Of a DNA stretch of 64,000 nt, positions 60,443 through 64,000 are shown in pieces. A model generated the notes under the pieces. The model made no database searches. It was not told where the DNA came from and saw only the letters and a list, made by a program, of their open reading frames with translations. The DNA lies in contig HG738140.1 in assembly GCA_000499405.2 (NCBI GenBank), positions 6,967,881 through 7,031,880 on the forward strand. The letters run 5' to 3'. Positions within the stretch are counted from its first letter, which is position 1, and each line of letters opens with the position of its first letter. The DNA comes from Onchocerca volvulus. Its lineage: Eukaryota > Nematoda > Chromadorea > Rhabditida > Onchocercidae. A program made the position numbers and the translations under genes.

Positions 60443-63400
60443 TCAGCGACACTCCCGGGGCGAACGATCCTTTCGCCTTTGTTTTTCGTCGGAGATCTCC
60501 AAGGGATAGAGATGCCCTACTGCTCTCACTAGTTCGCTTCCACTAGCTATTCTTACCACTGCTGATCTGCATATACCATCCTTACCCCTTATGAGTCTCT
60601 GTACTCTCCCCATTTTCCAAATATTTCTAGGGCAATCTGCTTTCAACAACACCAGCTCATCTATCTCTGGTTCTCGCCGAATTCGGCTGCGAGGTCCTCG
60701 ATGTTTACGTTGAGCTCGTTTTCTCAGCTCTTCTAAATATTCCTCTCGCCATACTTTCCATAAGTGATCAAGCCTTTTACATGTTGTTGTATATTGATCT
60801 GTCAGTTCTTTTGTTTGCAAAATTTCAATGTTAGCTGTTGTTTTATCTCCTTTGTAATCCTTTTCTTCCCTTAATTGTTCTCTACGAGCTGAACCTGGAT
60901 GTAAGAAATCCTCAGGTCTTAACACCAGGCCTATCTCCTCGATATCTACCAAAGGTCTTCCGTTGATAATTGCCTCTAGTTCCGGAATTAATGTTATTAA
61001 TTCAGCATTGTTAAGAAGTTTTGTACCTATAGCTCTTCTTAAGGATCTTTTAACTACTCCAACCATTCTTTCATAAATGCCGCCTTGCCAGGGAGCGCCT
61101 GGAGTGATAAATTCCCATTCCATGGTTTCATTTTCCGTTCTGTTCAATTCTCTAAGTACCTTAGAAGCTGCTATAAGATTCTTGCCATTGTCAGAAATTA
61201 TGTGCTTTGGTTGTTTTCTTCGGCTTATAAATCTTCTGAATGCTTGTATACATTGCTCTGCAGACATCGTTTCCATTACTTCAAGATGCACTGCTCTAGT
61301 TGCCAAACATGTAAACAAGGCCACCCATCGTTTAGTTTTGACATGATTCTCCATTATTGTAATTGGGCCAAATAAGTCTACACCAGTTGTTTCAAATGGT
61401 TGCGTTGCCGTAACTCTAGCAGTAGGATATGGAGGGAAATCTGGTTGTTCAAATGGCGTAACCACCCACATAGCGCAACCTTTACAAATCTTTCTTAAGA
61501 TCTTCTTAATATATGACCGTCCATGCGGTATCCAATACCGTTGTCTCATCTTACTCCATGTGTAATGCACGCTCGCATGAAATGAATTTTCATGATAATG
61601 TTTCACAATCAATTCTGCAAACTTTCCTCTATTGATGAAGTATGGAAAGTCCTCAATTTGAGGCATAGCCTGTCTCAGTCTTCCAACGCATCTCCAATTT
61701 CCATTCTGATCTCTTCTTAAACCCCAATGTTCAATTTCCTTTTGTGTTATGTTCGATTGTGCCATCTTGACTAACAATTGTGTTGCCTTTTCATATTCTT
61801 TAGAAGTAAAATTCTCCTTTGAGAACACTCTCAAATTTCTTATTTTTTCTTTTGATATCTTCGTAAGGAATCGTAAAACGTATAGTATTGTTCTTATCAA
61901 TTTGAGCAGGGATGAGAATCTTGTTTCATCTATCAGTGCCATTACTTTCTGTGATTGTATTTCTTCCTTTTCCATCAATCCCATACTCATACACACACTA
62001 ATAATGCTTTCTTCCATGACTTTGTTCTCAGGCCAGTTTTCTTTCGGTTCCCACAGCCATGATGGACCATTCCACCATAACAAATTTTCTTTCAATTTTT
62101 GTGGGAGAAGTCCTCGTGAAGCGTGGTCTGCTGGATTATTTGATGATCTTACATGACGGTATTCAATTTCTTTACATCTTCTTATTTCATCAATTCTATT
62201 TGAAATATATTTGGATCCTACTGGCGGTTTTCTTAGCCAGTGCAGAACACAAGCGCTATCTGTCCATAAGTATGTCTTCTCCACATCAATTTCTTGTCTG
62301 ATGAATTCCAGCGCTCTTACTCCAAGTGTGACGGCGAGTAGCTCCAATCGGGGAATACTGGCGGATTGATTCGTATTTTCTCGTTTTGGCACTAATCTTG
62401 TCTTTCCGTATATCAGTTGTGGTTTGCATGGCGTATTACTACTTCTACGTGCATATATTGCTAGACCCATAGCCTTTTCGGATGCATCCACAAACACATG
62501 TATTTCAGAGTATTCTTGCGGCGTCCATCGTGATATTTCCATGATCTCAAGTTGATTAAATGCCCTTTCTAACTCCAAGCAGCGTCTCATTTCTTCAGGT
62601 TCCAAGTTTTCATCCCATGACATACCTTTCTTCCACAAGTCCTGAATCAAAAGCTTCCATGGAAGTATGATTGGACTCAGTAGTCCTAATGGATCGTAAA
62701 TACCAGCATAGAATTGTAATATTTGGCGTTTTGTCTGAAGGCCTTCTTGTGGAATCTTCCAGTTCCATGTAAATTCGTCCTTGCTATTATTCCATTCAAT
62801 GCCTAACAATTTTACTTTTGTCTTCTCTGTCATTTCTTGCTCATTGTCAATATTAATGCCATGATTTGCATGGAATTCTCTCAATTGCATCTTAGCTTTC
62901 TTAAATAGTTCTTTCGCTTTCTTGGCTTTTCTGATACTTTCGGATTCACTTTCTGAGGTTAGTACAACATTATCAACGTAGAGATTCTTTGCTATTTCTA
63001 TTGATAATTTAGAGTGTTCTTCAGTCAGCAGATGTCTAATGACAGCGGCTAATAGAAATGGCGATGATACTACACCAAATGGTACTCTTGCGAAGCGAAA
63101 AATAACCAAATTTTCTTGAGTCACCTCCTTCGATTTATCTTTCAGCCACAAAAACCTAGTGACATCTCTGTCTTCCCGTTTCAAGCTAACTTGCAAAAAT
63201 GCTTTTTCCACATCAGCTATCACCAAATAACGTCCTTGCCTGGCTCGTAAAAGAATTCCTATTAATGATGGTAACATTACTGGCCCCTTATACAAGCATT
63301 CATTTAGCGATGGGCCTTCATTCGTCTTTGCTGATGCGTCAAATACTACTCTTAGCTTAGTGGTAGATTTCTGAGGTGTTATTACTGCTTGGTGAGGCAG

Positions 63401-64000
63401 GTAAGATACTCGCGATGTTTCAATTTGGTTCCATACTTCTTCTATAACTCCTTCTTCTAATAATTTTTTAAAATATTCGTCGTAACGTTCCAGTAATTCT
63501 GGAGATTTCTTTAATTTTCTTATTGTCGATCGTAGTCGTCCCTGTGCCAGTCCATATCCTTTTGCTGGCGTGATCTCTTGATTCTTCCATGGCCAACCCA
63601 CAACACATCTTCCTTCACTGTTTATAGTGAGCGTTTTTTGAAATGCTTCAAGGGCCTTTTCATCCTGATATTCCGTTATTAAATCTTTAATTCCAATTGC
63701 TTCCAATTTCCATGTTTGTTCAATCTGATCCATTTGCATTTGTGATTCCTTTTTTGTTACATTTGCAATTGCTTCAGTTTTGTTATTTTCCATTTCTGTA
63801 TTGTCTTGCTTTACTTTTCGTGTACCGCCTGTGACCACTCCTATTTCTGTTTCCATCACTATTTCTCCTGGTGGGTGTCTTATGGAATTACGAATGACTA
63901 AATCCGCGATTCCTTCCACGCCTAGTAATACATCTGGTTTCCCCCACTTTCCTTTTTCCAGCTTCTCATTTTCATTATTTTCCAAATACGGTATACGTTC
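60443..64000 (-). mobile_element. BEL/Pao LTR retrotransposon pol polyprotein (5' part cut by window edge)
   Basis: One uninterrupted frame runs from the right edge to TGA at 60443, about 1185 residues. Residue numbers below count from codon 63985. The first part has KPDVLLGVE, as found just after the retropepsin core. Reverse transcriptase spans about 140-345: LRVVFDAS, VIADVEKAF (D258), FGVVSSPF and YVDN (336-339). RNase H is about 495-625, with D500, E548, D576 and D620 in the expected order. The integrase zinc module is H803/H807/C834/C837, followed by the core with D870, D932 and E972. A C-terminal domain (about 1090-1165) like that of BEL/Pao pols ends ...SPRECR. No stop or frameshift is visible, so the element is young or under selection. 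Gag and 5' LTR lie beyond 64000. Confidence 0.93.

Noticed and set aside
61077..62301. Plus-strand frames of 80-135 codons over the retroelement
   Set aside because: They are complements of the BEL/Pao pol frame.

Overview
The window looks like nuclear chromosomal DNA from a nematode, most likely a filarial or other clade III worm (inference). It is strongly AT-rich. Genes are split into many short exons, and the introns end in T-rich tracts plus CAG or TAG. Several coding starts lie just downstream of a 3' splice acceptor, as expected for spliced-leader trans-splicing. Recognisable proteins are ordinary metazoan housekeeping factors plus nematode transthyretin-like fragments and a BEL/Pao retroelement. 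I saw no tRNA, rRNA, CRISPR array or bacterial-type operon.

Layout: 1-2.6 kb is intergenic, with a 54-bp minisatellite and an LTR-like fragment. 2.68-8.83 kb (-) encodes the nuclear exosome exonuclease EXOSC10/Rrp6 (16 exons, about 851 aa). 8.8-10.9 kb is intergenic and holds a second, related LTR-like fragment. 10.89-16.33 kb (+) encodes the ALG9 mannosyltransferase of N-glycan assembly (11 exons, 642 aa), with a possible in-frame cassette exon. The gap to 19.24 kb carries a near-perfect 150-bp inverted repeat. 19.24-22.16 kb (-) encodes mitochondrial ribosomal protein MRPS22 (9 exons, 414 aa, presequence on its own exon). A 2-kb divergent promoter region separates it from a GIGYF/GYF-domain translational repressor at 24.18-32.52 kb (+; 22 exons, 1101 aa).

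32.5-41.4 kb is sparse, with one transthyretin-like candidate exon. 41.37-51.04 kb (+) is a neuronal-calcium-sensor/KChIP-like EF-hand gene. It has a very large first intron and at least two interchangeable 64-nt first exons. 51.77-54.70 kb (-) is a complete 11-exon gene of unknown function (355 aa). 56.6-57.9 kb holds damaged transthyretin-like pieces. 58.3-59.0 kb holds overlapping orphan exons on both strands. 60.44 kb to the right edge is an apparently uninterrupted BEL/Pao pol frame (-).

Gene models were assembled by hand from splice signals, phase and family similarity recalled from memory. The phases of the five identified genes and of the unknown gene close exactly, which is the main internal support. 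Expression, trans-splicing and alternative splicing are inferred and not observed.
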